This document shows, in pieces, positions 4,866-5,147 of a DNA stretch of 5,147 bases. The notes under the pieces are model-generated. The model was not told the origin of the DNA. It ran no database searches and was given only the letters and a program-made list of their open reading frames with translations. The DNA comes from Acidobacteriaceae bacterium. Lineage in GTDB: Bacteria; Acidobacteriota; Terriglobia; Terriglobales; Acidobacteriaceae. Position 1 is the stretch's first letter. Each line of letters opens with the position of its first letter. A program made the translations under genes and the position numbers. The stretch covers positions 17,510 through 22,656 of the forward strand of contig PLYW01000175.1 of assembly GCA_003151875.1 (NCBI GenBank), written 5' to 3'.

Positions 4866-5147
4866 CTATCGATACGCAAAGATCATGGCGTACAGGATCC
4901 AGACCACAACGCTGAAACCGATGCTGAGCGCAATCCACGCAAAGACGCGGATCGTCTTGACCACAATGGCGGGTTGTGGCTCTTCCAGGTGCTGTTCCAG
5001 TTCGCCGGCAGCCAGCAGTGCGGCATATTCCCGCGGTTTGTCGCGTTTCAATTCCGCCAACGGCATATGGCCGGTGAAAATAGTGGTGTCCATGGGAAAC
5101 TTTTCCGGCCGGAGATGGGTGTTGAAAAAATGCACGGTAAAGATGAA
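4866..5147 (-). CDS. C-terminal part of a cytochrome b-like integral membrane protein (gene runs off the right edge)
   Basis: The frame is open to the window edge, so the last 93 residues are seen and the 5' part is missing. The visible sequence starts FIFTVHFFNTHLRPEKFPMD, then IFTGHMPLAELKRDKPREYAALLAAGELEQHL, and ends in one membrane helix (about residues 68-90 of the fragment) before a short basic tail. The pattern H...HLRP.KFPMD..IFTG followed by a charged .RP.EY segment is what I recall from the C-termini of di-haem cytochrome b subunits of the formate dehydrogenase gamma / thiosulfate reductase type, which pass electrons between quinone and periplasmic cytochromes. A GTG at 5135 and an ATG at 5093 exist in frame, but starting there would split the conserved motif, so I treat the gene as partial. 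Haem ligands cannot be verified from the fragment. Confidence 0.65.
   Translation of the reverse strand, partial: FIFTVHFFNTHLRPEKFPMDTTIFTGHMPLAELKRDKPREYAALLAAGELEQHLEEPQPAIVVKTIRVFAWIALSIGFSVVVWILYAMIFAYR

Overview
The window looks like chromosomal DNA from an Acidobacteriota-type soil bacterium (Terriglobia/Koribacter-like). This is inferred from gene style, not from a search. The DNA is moderately GC-rich. The serine/threonine kinase fused through one membrane helix to a TolB-like domain and a long TPR tail is an architecture very common in that phylum. A small secreted beta-rich protein, a DUF4019-type lipoprotein and a quinone-type cytochrome b tail also fit. No transposase, integrase, CRISPR array, tRNA or rRNA is visible.

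Layout. Left, plus strand: a complete YfiT/BstA-like DinB-fold protein (18-575), then a 539-nt stretch without a convincing protein gene (576-1114), then a small exported protein of unknown function (1115-1492) closed by a textbook intrinsic terminator (1517-1542). Right, minus strand: the C-terminal end of a cytochrome b-like membrane protein entering from the right edge (5147-4866), a DUF4019-like lipoprotein (4749-4333), a 342-nt intergenic region with stacked inverted repeats and a good kinase promoter, and the 810-residue receptor-type kinase (3990-1558). The kinase and the secreted-protein gene converge tail to tail over 65 nt.

How the genes relate. No shared pathway can be shown. YfiT-type proteins handle thiol conjugation or detoxification. 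The kinase is probably a membrane-bound signal transducer. The lipoprotein and cytochrome b fragment belong to the cell envelope and may be co-transcribed (116 nt apart, same strand), but that is inference.

The most unusual signals are non-coding. The leader of the secreted-protein gene can fold into a GNRA-capped hairpin, a closed three-way junction whose 12-bp closing helix is a perfect inverted repeat (926-937/1010-1021), and a strong GC hairpin just before the ribosome binding site. The kinase promoter lies so close to the start codon that its mRNA should be leaderless or nearly so. A second block of stacked inverted repeats sits at 4155-4242.
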